Origin: Paenibacillus xylanexedens | Lineage (GTDB): Bacteria; Bacillota; Bacilli; Paenibacillales; Paenibacillaceae | NCBI RefSeq assembly: GCF_001908275.1 | Contig: NZ_CP018620.1 | Coordinates: 3,348,001-3,412,000, forward strand | DNA length: 64,000 nt | Reading direction: 5' to 3' | In this document: positions 26,717 through 35,467 of the stretch, in pieces | Numbering within the stretch: the first letter of the stretch is position 1 | Layout of the letters: every line of letters begins with the position of its first letter | Position numbers and translations under genes: made by a program | The notes under the pieces: generated by a model | The model's input: only the letters and a program-made list of their open reading frames with translations | Databases searched by the model: none | Told to the model about the DNA's origin: nothing

Positions 26717-28065
26717 GAGTAAAACAATACGTTGTTGAGACCATGCCCGAAGCTATGCTTCAAATTCGCAAAGACCTGGGAAGTGATGCCGTCATTCTGT
26801 CCACCAAAGAGATTAAGGTGGGCGGTGTGATGGGAATGTTTCGCAAAAAACGGATCGAAGTTGTAGCTGCAGTGGATAAGGAAGAAAACAAGCAAACAAC
26901 AAAGCCAGTACAAAATCAATTCACACCAGTACCTCGTGCATATGTACCTGAGGCTTATCGGCAAACAGCTCGTTCGTTTGTTGCGGCTTCTGATGAGTCG
27001 GCTACAACGAATACAGCTGATCAAAGTGTACAGGACCAATCTGCGGCTGCGCCGTCTGTGTTTGAATCGCATAATATCGGTTCAGACATAGACAGTGGCT
27101 CAGGTTCTTCGAGCACCGATCATAAACCGCGACCGCAAGGGGCGGATTTTTCGGGTTCAACAACTGGTCCGAAGCCAACAGGTTCAGACCTGCAGCAGGA
27201 TAAGTTGATGACTGAATTGCAGGATCTTAAACAGATGGTGACCAGGCTTTCAAAGCAAGGTACTTCTGCAGACCCTGTGCCAGAGGAACTGCATACGATC
27301 CGTGAACGTTTGACAGAACAAGATGTTTGGCCTGAAGTATGGGAATCCTGGTTTGATTCAATTCAAGCAAAATGGTCTGAGAATGGATTAAAAGAACAGG
27401 ATGTAGAGCAAATAGTGAAGCTTGAGGTTATGCACTTTTTGGAGCAACGTATTGAAGAAGGCATACTTCCTACCACACGAATCGTCTATGTAGCTGGACC
27501 AACCGGTGTAGGGAAAACTACGACAATTGCAAAATTGGCTGCTGAACAAATGTTTAAAAAACAGCGTAAAGTTGGATTCATTACATCAGATACGTATCGG
27601 ATTTCGGCGGTAGAACAGCTTAGAACGTATGCATCTATACTGAATGTTCCACTTGAGGTGGTGCAATCGCCCGGTGATACACAACGTGCCATTTCTCGAT
27701 TAGAGAATTGTGATTTGATCTTTATGGATACAGCGGGTAGAAACTACAGAAATGAATTACTTGTTTCAGAACTGCAAAGTTTGCTTGCTCCTGTAGAGAA
27801 TAGCGAAACCTTTCTGGTCATGAGCATGACTTCCAAAAGTGCTGATATGGTGCAGATCACGGAACATTTCAGTAAATATGGTCTGGATAAGGTGATTTTC
27901 ACCAAAATGGATGAGACTGGGAGCTGCGGTCCGCTATTTAACTTGTTACACCGTTTTCCACTCAAGCTCGCATATGTGGCAAATGGACAAAATGTTCCGG
28001 ACGATTTGTTGAAACCAGATGCAGATTCGTTGTCTAAACAGTTGCTGGGAGAATGGTCACAATGA
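26713..28065 (+). CDS. flhF: Flagellar biosynthesis GTPase FlhF (SRP family)
   Basis: FlhF is an SRP-type GTPase that helps place flagella. It has the B-domain N-terminus (MRVKQYVVETMPEAMLQIRKDLGSDAVILSTKEI), a variable Ser/Asp/Gln-rich linker (about 60-165), an N domain, and a G domain with [15 protein letters not shown] (P loop from residue 262), DTYRISAVEQLRTYA, DTAGR and TKMDET. The 450 residues are longer than B. subtilis FlhF (366) because of the linker. It overlaps both flhA and flhG. Confidence 0.95.
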   Translation: MRVKQYVVETMPEAMLQIRKDLGSDAVILSTKEIKVGGVMGMFRKKRIEVVAAVDKEENKQTTKPVQNQFTPVPRAYVPEAYRQTARSFVAASDESATTNTADQSVQDQSAAAPSVFESHNIGSDIDSGSGSSSTDHKPRPQGADFSGSTTGPKPTGSDLQQDKLMTELQDLKQMVTRLSKQGTSADPVPEELHTIRERLTEQDVWPEVWESWFDSIQAKWSENGLKEQDVEQIVKLEVMHFLEQRIEEGILPTTRIVYVAGPTGVGKTTTIAKLAAEQMFKKQRKVGFITSDTYRISAVEQLRTYASILNVPLEVVQSPGDTQRAISRLENCDLIFMDTAGRNYRNELLVSELQSLLAPVENSETFLVMSMTSKSADMVQITEHFSKYGLDKVIFTKMDETGSCGPLFNLLHRFPLKLAYVANGQNVPDDLLKPDADSLSKQLLGEWSQ

Positions 28066-28949
28066 AGGATCAGGCAGCTGCACTTCGAAGTATGGTCTCC
28101 GCGCCATTGGAATTGGAAGGCATTGAGCGAGATATTCGATCCTCAAAAATCATTACTGTGGCCAGTGGTAAGGGAGGTGTTGGCAAATCCAATTTCACAC
28201 TGAACTTTGCCTTGGCATTGCAGGCTTTGGGGCAAAAGGTACTTGTATTTGATGCCGATATTGGAATGGCTAATATTGATGTTCTTATGGGTACGTCTTC
28301 TTCCTATAATCTTTACCACCTGTTGTACCGACAAAAATCCATAAGGGAAATCATACAACTGGGTGCCAGTGGCTTGCCTTACATTGCTGGAGGATCGGGC
28401 ATGAAAGAGTTGTTCTCATTGTCTGATCGTGATCTGGAGTTTTTCGCCAGTCAAGTCGAGGATATTGCCCAGGAAATGGATTATGTCATCTTTGACACTG
28501 GGGCAGGACTTTCCAGAGAGAATATGAAGTTCATCGGTGCTGCTGATGAATGCCTGATTATAACTACACCTGAACCGACTTCAATAACCGATGCTTATGC
28601 TTTAGTCAAAGTTATGCACGGCCAGGAAAATGCTACGCCCTTTCGGATGATCGTTAACCGGGTGGAAGACGAACGAGAAGCGGAACGGGTGGCAGAAAAA
28701 ATAGCTGGAGTGGCGAGGCGGTTTTTGCAGACGGATATTCCGCTGCTTGGGTATATTTCAGAAGACGCCCAGGTAGTCAAGGCGGTTAAAAGGCAAATGC
28801 CCTATAGTCTGGCTTATCCGAATGCCAAAGCCTCTAAAGATATAGAGAAACTTGCTCTTCGTTATCTGGCTGTACCTGCAACTCCGGGATCCGGAACCTT
28901 GACAGGAATCAGGGGATTTATGAATAAGTGGCTTAAACGGACAACATGA
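28062..28949 (+). CDS. flhG: Flagellum site-determining ATPase FlhG (YlxH/MinD-like)
   Basis: FlhG is the MinD-family ATPase that pairs with FlhF to set flagellar number and pattern. The deviant Walker A is VASGKGGVGKSNFTLN, followed by FDADIGMANIDVLMG and VIFDTGAGLS. The N-terminal Gln/Arg segment (DQAAALRSMV) resembles the DQAxxLR FlhF-activating motif. ATG 28062 fits the GGGAG at 28047-28051 better than the ATG at 28053, which lies one base after it. The ATG overlaps the flhF stop. Confidence 0.94.
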   Translation: MKDQAAALRSMVSAPLELEGIERDIRSSKIITVASGKGGVGKSNFTLNFALALQALGQKVLVFDADIGMANIDVLMGTSSSYNLYHLLYRQKSIREIIQLGASGLPYIAGGSGMKELFSLSDRDLEFFASQVEDIAQEMDYVIFDTGAGLSRENMKFIGAADECLIITTPEPTSITDAYALVKVMHGQENATPFRMIVNRVEDEREAERVAEKIAGVARRFLQTDIPLLGYISEDAQVVKAVKRQMPYSLAYPNAKASKDIEKLALRYLAVPATPGSGTLTGIRGFMNKWLKRTT

Positions 28950-28981
28950 TTTCTGAATAAAGGAAACAGGGGTGACACAAC

Positions 28982-30424
28982 ATGGCGGCGTATCAAGTAT
29001 TGGTTGTCGATGATTCCGCTTTTATGCGTAAGATTGTTACGGATTTGATCCAAGCGGATCCGGAATTCAAGGTTACGGCAACGGCATCAAACGGTAGAGA
29101 AGCGATTCAAAAATCACTAGAATTGAAACCCGATATTATTACAATGGATGTTGAGATGCCCGAAATGAATGGGTTGGATGCATTAAAATCAATTATGAAG
29201 GAATCTTTCGTTCCTGTGATTATGCTCTCTGGTATCAATGAACAAGGCATGAAAGAAACCATTATGGCGCTTGAAGCCGGGGCATTTGACTTCATTCGCA
29301 AACCATCTATTTCACATGACCAGGATATTGCTCAAGTTGGTAAAGCCTTGGTTGAGCGCATGCGAGCTGCGATGAATGAGATCAAAAGAAAAGCTGATCG
29401 TGAGTTATCCATGAAAAATAGAGACATGTTGCGAGGAGCAGTTGCTCCCCCAACTCAGCCAGTGCAGAAAGAACTGCCGGCTAGGGATATAGCGGAGCCT
29501 GTGAAAAAAACGATCGAACCTGTCGAGACGATTCAACGCTCTCTTCGGGAGCGGACTGAAGCCTTTCAGGCCAAAGCAAAGAAACCAATTGAACCATTGT
29601 CACCTTCAAAACCAGGTCGCGTAGAGAATAAACCGGAGCCTTTGCCAAAGGCTGAGCGTAATTTGGGGACGAAGGCAGAAAAAGCAGTGAGGTCAGCTAA
29701 TCCAGTACAGACTCCAAAGGAAGTTCGACTACCTAATGCAGCTAGAGTGGCAGCTGATCAAATAGCGGCAACCTCTGCCTCTGCAAAAGCCAAGGATGTA
29801 ATCAAGCCTAATCCTGTTCCCAAAGGTGGAGGGGGGCTGGAAGGACCATTCAACAAACTTGTGGCAATAGGTTGTTCTACGGGTGGACCGAGGGCTCTCA
29901 AGACATTGCTCGAGCAGTTGCCTGCTGATTTGCCTGCACCGGTCATTATTGTGCAGCATATGCCGCCCAATTTCACACGTTCTCTGGCTCAACGATTGAA
30001 TACATTCAGTCCACTGCATGTGGTTGAAGCTGAAGAGGGCATGGTTCTGAAAAAAGGAACCGCCTATATAGCACCCGGCGGATTCCATGTGAAAGTTAAC
30101 AAAACAGCAGATGGGAAGTTTATCGTGAAGTTGACTGAAGATCAACCAGTGAATGGACATAGACCTTCAGTGGATACGATGTTTGAGTCACTTCTGCCGT
30201 TTACATCTTTACAAAGGCATCTTGTTTTGCTAACGGGAATGGGAAGTGATGGAGCACGTATGATGAAGAGATTATACGAAGCTGGAGTTACATCAACCTT
30301 TGCCGAGAATGAAGAAACATGTGTTGTATATGGTATGCCGCGTTCTGCTGTAGAGCTGCAATGCGTTCGTCATCTTCTGCCATTGCAGGAGATTGCTTCT
30401 AAACTTGTTCAAGCAGTGAAATAA
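28982..30424 (+). CDS. cheB: Chemotaxis glutamate methylesterase/deamidase CheB, long-linker form
   Basis: CheB removes methyl groups from chemoreceptors when phosphorylated. The receiver has VDDSAFMRK and phosphoacceptor D56 (IITMDVEMPEMNG). The catalytic domain has S299 in IGCSTGGPRA, H326 in QHMPPNFT and D423 in GMGSDGARM. At 480 residues it is over 100 longer than usual: the linker (about 125-285) is Lys/Pro/Glu/Ala-rich and looks disordered. RBS is AGGGGTGACACAAC. Confidence 0.95.
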   Translation: MAAYQVLVVDDSAFMRKIVTDLIQADPEFKVTATASNGREAIQKSLELKPDIITMDVEMPEMNGLDALKSIMKESFVPVIMLSGINEQGMKETIMALEAGAFDFIRKPSISHDQDIAQVGKALVERMRAAMNEIKRKADRELSMKNRDMLRGAVAPPTQPVQKELPARDIAEPVKKTIEPVETIQRSLRERTEAFQAKAKKPIEPLSPSKPGRVENKPEPLPKAERNLGTKAEKAVRSANPVQTPKEVRLPNAARVAADQIAATSASAKAKDVIKPNPVPKGGGGLEGPFNKLVAIGCSTGGPRALKTLLEQLPADLPAPVIIVQHMPPNFTRSLAQRLNTFSPLHVVEAEEGMVLKKGTAYIAPGGFHVKVNKTADGKFIVKLTEDQPVNGHRPSVDTMFESLLPFTSLQRHLVLLTGMGSDGARMMKRLYEAGVTSTFAENEETCVVYGMPRSAVELQCVRHLLPLQEIASKLVQAVK

Positions 30425-30456
30425 CGGAGTGTAACTCACGGAGGAGGTGCCTCACA

Positions 30457-32529
30457 ATGGACATGAACCAATATTTATCCATGTTTATTGATGAGTCTAA
30501 TGATCATCTGCAATCGCTTAACGAAAACATGCTTCAACTTGAAGGCAATCCGGAAGACCTGGGCATAGTTCAGGTTATATTCCGCTCCGCTCATACCTTG
30601 AAGGGTATGGCAGCAACTATGGGCTTTGAAGATTTGGCATCACTGACACATAAAATGGAAAATGTGTTGGATCTGGTTCGTAATGAGAAGTTGAAAATGC
30701 AGGATTACATTTTTGATACCATGTTCAAGAGTCTGGACGCTTTGGAAACCATGGTTCAGGATATTACCGAAGGTGGACAAGGTAAAGCAGATGTGTCGTC
30801 AATTGTAGCTTCACTTCAAGCCATTGAAAATGGTGAAATGACAAACGGAAATGGACCTGCTGCAGAAACAAACAAGCCGGCTAACGCTTCAATCTCTTCG
30901 GCTGTGGAACTGGATGAATTCCAATATTCAGTGCTGGATCAGTCGATCGCCGAAGGTCATCGTGTGTTCTACGTGGATGTGCTTGTTAGCGAGCATAGCC
31001 AGTTAAAAGGTGTACGGGCTTATATGGTCTTTGATATGCTGGAACGTTCAGGTGAAGTCGTTAAGGCTTACCCATCCGTTCAGGATATTGAGCAGGAGAA
31101 GTTTGAGCGCAGTTTCTCGTTGTATTACATAACAACTAAAGAGGCGCACGAACTGGAAGAAGGCATCATGAGTATCTCTGAAATTGAAAGTGCAAAGCTC
31201 ATTCAACTGGATCAGGAGACTCTTCAGCAGATGGCCAATCAGGTAGCAGCTACAGTTGAAGCGCCACCCGCACCAACAGCTGTAGTTGAGGTTGCTTCGC
31301 CGGATAAGAATTCTGTACCCAAAGAAGAAACCACAACGGCACCAGCTAAAACAGCTGCACCGAAGCAAGCTGCTGCACCTTCACGTACCATTCGTGTGGA
31401 TATTGAACGTCTCGACGTATTGATGAACCTGTTCAGTGAATTGTTGATTGACCGTTCACGTCTGGAGCAACTGGCCAGTGAAACAGGCAACAATGATTTA
31501 TCCGATACAGTAGCTCATTTAAGTCGAGTTAGCACAGATTTGCAAAATATTGTATTGAAATTGCGGATGGTTCCGGTAGATACCGTATTTAATCGATTCC
31601 CGCGTATGATCCGTGATCTGGCTAAGACACTTGATAAAAAAATCGATCTGGTGATTACAGGTGCTGAGACGGAACTGGATCGTACGGTAATTGATGAGAT
31701 TGGTGATCCGCTTGTGCATTTACTGCGTAACGCGGTTGACCATGGTGTGGAATCCATTACAGAGCGTGTAGCTGCAGGTAAACCAGAGATGGGTACAGTA
31801 AACCTGCGTGCCTTCCACAGTGGAAATCACGTATTTATCGAAATTGAAGATGATGGTAAAGGTATCTATCGCGACAAGCTTTTGAAAACCGCGATCAAAC
31901 GTGGTGTTGTAACCGAAGAACAAGGTGCCAAAATGAGTGATGATGAAGTGAATCAGCTGTTGTTCGCACCTGGTTTTAGTACTGCTGATATTATCTCGGA
32001 TATCTCTGGCCGGGGCGTTGGCTTGGATGTAGTAAAATCGAAGATCACTTCGCTTGGCGGTAATGTAACGATTCATTCAACTCCAGGCAAAGGCACGAAC
32101 TTCTCTGTTCAGCTTCCGTTGACACTATCCATTATTGCTGCAATGCTTGTACGACTTGGTTCTGAGAAATATGCTGTTCCGTTGTCTTCCATTGTAGAGA
32201 CGGCCATTGTACAACGTGAGCAAGTTCGTAATATTCACGGCAATAAAATGATCACGTTCCGTGAGTCACTTATTCCGTACTTGTCTTTGAGCGAAGTATT
32301 CTCTGTACCGGATTTCAATGACGCTGATGAGCAAGAAACAGAAATTGTCGTGATTCGCAAAGGCGACCGTCTTGCAGCCGTAGCTGTTGAAGAATTTATT
32401 GGACAAAGTGAGATTGTTCTCAAATCAATGGGAACCTATCTTCCTGCTATTGAAGGAATCTCTGGAGCAACCATTCTCGGAGATGGACAAGTAGCCCTGA
32501 TTCTTGATCCTAATGCATTTATTAAATAA
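30457..32529 (+). CDS. cheA: Chemotaxis histidine kinase CheA
   Basis: CheA is the receptor-coupled kinase for CheY and CheB. The P1 domain carries the phosphorylated H46 in FRSAHTLKGMAATMG. A CheY-binding P2 domain (about 155-260), an Ala/Pro/Lys/Thr-rich linker, dimerisation P3 (about 310-370), ATPase P4 with HLLRNAVDHGVES, EDDGKG and GRGVGLDVV, and a CheW-like P5 (about 550-690) follow. The 690 residues are typical. RBS is CGGAGGAGGTG. Confidence 0.97.
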   Translation: MDMNQYLSMFIDESNDHLQSLNENMLQLEGNPEDLGIVQVIFRSAHTLKGMAATMGFEDLASLTHKMENVLDLVRNEKLKMQDYIFDTMFKSLDALETMVQDITEGGQGKADVSSIVASLQAIENGEMTNGNGPAAETNKPANASISSAVELDEFQYSVLDQSIAEGHRVFYVDVLVSEHSQLKGVRAYMVFDMLERSGEVVKAYPSVQDIEQEKFERSFSLYYITTKEAHELEEGIMSISEIESAKLIQLDQETLQQMANQVAATVEAPPAPTAVVEVASPDKNSVPKEETTTAPAKTAAPKQAAAPSRTIRVDIERLDVLMNLFSELLIDRSRLEQLASETGNNDLSDTVAHLSRVSTDLQNIVLKLRMVPVDTVFNRFPRMIRDLAKTLDKKIDLVITGAETELDRTVIDEIGDPLVHLLRNAVDHGVESITERVAAGKPEMGTVNLRAFHSGNHVFIEIEDDGKGIYRDKLLKTAIKRGVVTEEQGAKMSDDEVNQLLFAPGFSTADIISDISGRGVGLDVVKSKITSLGGNVTIHSTPGKGTNFSVQLPLTLSIIAAMLVRLGSEKYAVPLSSIVETAIVQREQVRNIHGNKMITFRESLIPYLSLSEVFSVPDFNDADEQETEIVVIRKGDRLAAVAVEEFIGQSEIVLKSMGTYLPAIEGISGATILGDGQVALILDPNAFIK

Positions 32530-32570
32530 GCATAGAGCTAAGTCTTACATTTAATAGGGAGGTTTTTTAC

Positions 32571-33032
32571 ATGGAAGAAGAGTTGAAAGTCATCGTCTTT
32601 AAATTGGGTTCCGAAGAGTATGGTATTGAGGTAGACAAGGTTCAGACGATTGAGCGTATGATGCCAATTACCCGTGTTCCCAAGACACTTTCCTTTGTAA
32701 AAGGAGTTATTAATCTACGCGGTGTTGTAATTCCGGTCATTGATCTACGCGGTCGTTTCTCCCTTCCGGAAACGGAATACACGGATCAGACTCGTATTGT
32801 TATCGTAGGTGTAGACGACATGCAAGTTGGCTTTATCGTAGATTCTGCCAATGATGTTATTGATATCAAGAGCAGTGCGATCGATAGCCCACCAGAAGTG
32901 GTTGGCGGCGTCAAAGCGAGATACCTGCGAGGTGTTGCTAAATTGGAAGATTCACGCTTGTTGATCATGCTCAACCTAAACGAAGTATTAAATAAAAGCG
33001 AGATTGTACAGCTGGAAAGTGTTGAGGGCTAG
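32571..33032 (+). CDS. cheW: Chemotaxis coupling protein CheW
   Basis: CheW links receptors to CheA. The single SH3-like CheW domain of 153 residues begins KVIVFKLGSEEYGIEVDKVQTIERMMPITRVP and contains VKGVINLRGVVIPVIDLRGRF. RBS is AATAGGGAGG. cheC follows immediately. Confidence 0.96.
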   Translation: MEEELKVIVFKLGSEEYGIEVDKVQTIERMMPITRVPKTLSFVKGVINLRGVVIPVIDLRGRFSLPETEYTDQTRIVIVGVDDMQVGFIVDSANDVIDIKSSAIDSPPEVVGGVKARYLRGVAKLEDSRLLIMLNLNEVLNKSEIVQLESVEG

Positions 33033-33036
33033 TACC

Positions 33037-33663
33037 GTGGAGATGTTCAACCGATTTGAGGTATTCCAGATGGATGTGCTCAAAGAGGTCGGTAACATTG
33101 GAGCAGGCAACGCCGCAACGGCGTTGTCTCAACTCCTCAACAGACCGATTGACATGGGTGTACCTACAGTACAAATGCTCCCTTTTGAAGAAGTTGCCGA
33201 AAAAGTGGGCGGAGATGAACGCATCGTGGTTACCGTGTTTCTTCGTGTAGAAGGCGAAGCACCGGGAAATCTTTTCTTTATGATGACACCAGAGGCTGCT
33301 AAAATGTTGTTGAATAGACTTGCCGGATTTGATCTGAAAGAAGGACTCGCTTTTACAGATATGGAACAATCAGCGCTTTCCGAGATTGGAAATATTTTGG
33401 CTGGATCCTATCTTTCTTCTTTGGCAGATTTCACGAAGTTGTCTATGTATCCAACTGTCCCTGGACTTGCCATCGACATGGCAGGTGCCATTCTAAGTTA
33501 TGGCTTGCTGCAATTTGGCGAGATGGGTGACGCTGCATTGTTGATTGACACATCTTTCTTTGAAGGTGAAGATCAAGTTGAGGGTCAGTTTTTCCTCATT
33601 CCGGATCCACCATCCTTTGCAAAGATATTTGAATCGCTAGGGGTGCCACTGAGCCATGATTGA
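33037..33663 (+). CDS. cheC: CheY-phosphate phosphatase CheC
   Basis: CheC dephosphorylates CheY-P and binds CheD. Both phosphatase sites are visible: LKEVGNIGAGNAATALSQLL (E and N) and LSEIGNILAGSYLSSLADF. The frame is open from 33004, but GTG 33037 (MEMFNRFEVFQMDVLKEVG) gives the usual N-terminus and has GAGGG 8 bases upstream. About 208 residues, as in B. subtilis. It overlaps cheD by 8 bases. Confidence 0.94.
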   Translation: MEMFNRFEVFQMDVLKEVGNIGAGNAATALSQLLNRPIDMGVPTVQMLPFEEVAEKVGGDERIVVTVFLRVEGEAPGNLFFMMTPEAAKMLLNRLAGFDLKEGLAFTDMEQSALSEIGNILAGSYLSSLADFTKLSMYPTVPGLAIDMAGAILSYGLLQFGEMGDAALLIDTSFFEGEDQVEGQFFLIPDPPSFAKIFESLGVPLSHD

Positions 33664-34153
33664 GGACAAAAGCGTCGTTAAAGTCGGTATGGCGGATTTA
33701 AACATCGCTCATCTTCCTGGTGTAATCCGTACGACTGGTTTGGGTTCGTGTGTGGGATTAACAATGTATGACCCACATTTGAAGCTGGCTGGAATGGCGC
33801 ATGTCATGCTTCCTACTTCAGAGATCGCCCGTGAAGGGAAACTGAACACTGCGAAATATGCGGATACGGCGTTGCCTGAGCTTTTGGAAAAGATGATTAA
33901 ACTAGGCGCTTCTCACTCACGTATTGTGTCTAAAATGGCCGGAGGCTCTCAGATGTTTGCCTTTGCTGGCGCTGGAGATACAATGCGTATTGGACCAAGG
34001 AATGCAGATTCTTGTCGAGAGTGGCTTCAAAAACTCAATATCCCTCTTCTAGCAGAAGATACGGGTGGGAATTATGGACGAACGATTGAGATGGATTGTG
34101 AAACTGGACTTTTGACTATTCGAAGCGTACAAATGGGTGTAAAGGAACTATAA
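33656..34153 (+). CDS. cheD: Chemoreceptor glutamine deamidase CheD
   Basis: CheD deamidates receptor glutamines and is held by CheC. The catalytic Cys is C32 in TTGLGSCVGLTMYDP, with H49 in GMAHVMLP and the conserved KMAGGSQMF block. 165 residues, normal length. The start overlaps the 3' end of cheC, consistent with their stoichiometric complex. Confidence 0.95.
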   Translation: MIEDKSVVKVGMADLNIAHLPGVIRTTGLGSCVGLTMYDPHLKLAGMAHVMLPTSEIAREGKLNTAKYADTALPELLEKMIKLGASHSRIVSKMAGGSQMFAFAGAGDTMRIGPRNADSCREWLQKLNIPLLAEDTGGNYGRTIEMDCETGLLTIRSVQMGVKEL

Positions 34154-34157
34154 GACT

Positions 34158-34601
34158 ATGATAGGAAACTACCGCATTAATCTTGGAGCAGGCATCGTTG
34201 GGTTTATTCTTACTTTTTTTGTAGCATACAGCAGCAATGTGCTGATGACCAGTTTAATTCGCGGATTGATCGGATTCGTAGCCTGGTTTGTCCTTGCATA
34301 TGGTTTACGCTGGGGATTGGGATTGCTGCTGAACCCTCAGATCGAGGGAAATGGGTATGGTTATGATTCACCAAGTGCTCAAGATCAAAGAGGTTCACAG
34401 GTGGACATTAAAATCGAAGACGATGGACAAGAGCTGAATGATTTGCTCAAGAGTGGACAGAACGCTTCATCTGGGGACGATCTTCCGCCATCTGAGACGA
34501 AAGCTCCAACGGGATTCGCCCCTTTGGATCCGCCTAAACTTGTCCGGACCAAGGATCCGGAGGAATTGGCGCAGGCCGTTCGTCACCTGACAGACAAATA
34601 A
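34158..34601 (+). CDS. Two-TM protein of unknown function between cheD and sigD
   Basis: I do not recognise this 147-residue protein. It has two N-terminal membrane segments (about 9-25, GAGIVGFILTFFVAYSS, and 34-56, IRGLIGFVAWFVLAYGLRWGLGLLL) and a hydrophilic, acidic, probably cytoplasmic tail rich in Asp/Ser/Pro. It ends in RTKDPEELAQAVRHLTDK, a likely amphipathic helix. It starts 4 bases after cheD and ends 15 bases before sigD, so it is firmly part of the operon. B. subtilis has no counterpart in this slot that I recall. It is probably a Paenibacillus-group accessory membrane factor. Confidence 0.75.
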   Translation: MIGNYRINLGAGIVGFILTFFVAYSSNVLMTSLIRGLIGFVAWFVLAYGLRWGLGLLLNPQIEGNGYGYDSPSAQDQRGSQVDIKIEDDGQELNDLLKSGQNASSGDDLPPSETKAPTGFAPLDPPKLVRTKDPEELAQAVRHLTDK

Positions 34602-34616
34602 GGAGGGTGAAAGTAA

Positions 34617-35405
34617 TTGAACGAGCGTAAAGCTTCACATTTGAACCATTCTGATCTGTGGGAAAAGTGGAAAGAACATGGAGATCTTGAAGCCAAGAAA
34701 ACTTTGATTGAAAAGTATCTTCATATTGTAAATTATGTATCCGGTCGACTGGCTGTTGGTTTACCCAAAAATGTTCCCAAGGATGACTTGGAGAGCAATG
34801 GCGTTATGGGATTAATTGATGCATTGGAGAAGTTCGACTATGAACGTGGTCTGCAATTTGAAACTTATGCATCATGGAGGGTCCGCGGAGCCATTCTTGA
34901 CGGTCTGCGTCAAGGTGATTGGGTTCCGCGTTCTGTGCGTGAGAAGGCCAAGCGAATTGAAGACGCCTACCAACAGCTGGAACAAAGTTATCTCAGGTCT
35001 GTTAGTGATGAGGAAATGAGCGAGTACTTGGACGTATCCACTAAAGATTTTCAACATATGCTTCAGGAAGTGGCAGTCATGTCACTTTGCTCGCTGGAGG
35101 ACCCAATTCGTGAGGAAGAGTCGGAGACTCGTCTGTCTTTGATGGTGGATGAGAAAGCCAAAAATCCGGATTATAAAGTGAATGAGTTTTATTTGAAGGA
35201 AGCTTTGGTGCAAGGGCTTGACAAGTTGACGGTAAAAGAGAGAACGGTTGTTTCACTCTTGTATTACGAGGATCTTTCTCTTAGTGAAATTGCTGAGGTT
35301 ATGTCTCTTTCTCCGTCTCGTATATCCCAGTTACATTCCAAGGCAATATTACGATTACGCGGCACGTTGGACAAACAGAAAGATTTGTTGATGCGTAAAG
35401 ATTAA
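34617..35405 (+). CDS. sigD: Flagellar sigma factor SigD (FliA/WhiG family)
   Basis: SigD directs transcription of late flagellar, chemotaxis and autolysin genes. The 262 residues contain region 2 (VNYVSGRLAVGLPKNVPKDDLESNGVMGLIDALEKFD and FETYASWRVRGAILDGLRQGDWVPRSVR), region 3, and region 4 with LSEIAEVMSLSPSRISQLHSKAILRLR. Start is TTG at 34617 with an excellent AAGGAGGGTGAAAG. Its late place in the operon means sigD expression requires readthrough of more than 28 kb unless an internal promoter exists. Confidence 0.96.
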   Translation: MNERKASHLNHSDLWEKWKEHGDLEAKKTLIEKYLHIVNYVSGRLAVGLPKNVPKDDLESNGVMGLIDALEKFDYERGLQFETYASWRVRGAILDGLRQGDWVPRSVREKAKRIEDAYQQLEQSYLRSVSDEEMSEYLDVSTKDFQHMLQEVAVMSLCSLEDPIREEESETRLSLMVDEKAKNPDYKVNEFYLKEALVQGLDKLTVKERTVVSLLYYEDLSLSEIAEVMSLSPSRISQLHSKAILRLRGTLDKQKDLLMRKD

Positions 35406-35467
35406 TAGAGAGAAGTAATATCGTTGGAGTTTGGGGAGTGGAAAGTCTAAAAGGGGGAAGAATTGCG

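Noticed and set aside
28240..28270. A GCCGATAT sequence matching the SigD -10 box within flhG
   Set aside because: It encodes the conserved DADIG of the FlhG ATPase and has no TAAA at the right distance upstream.
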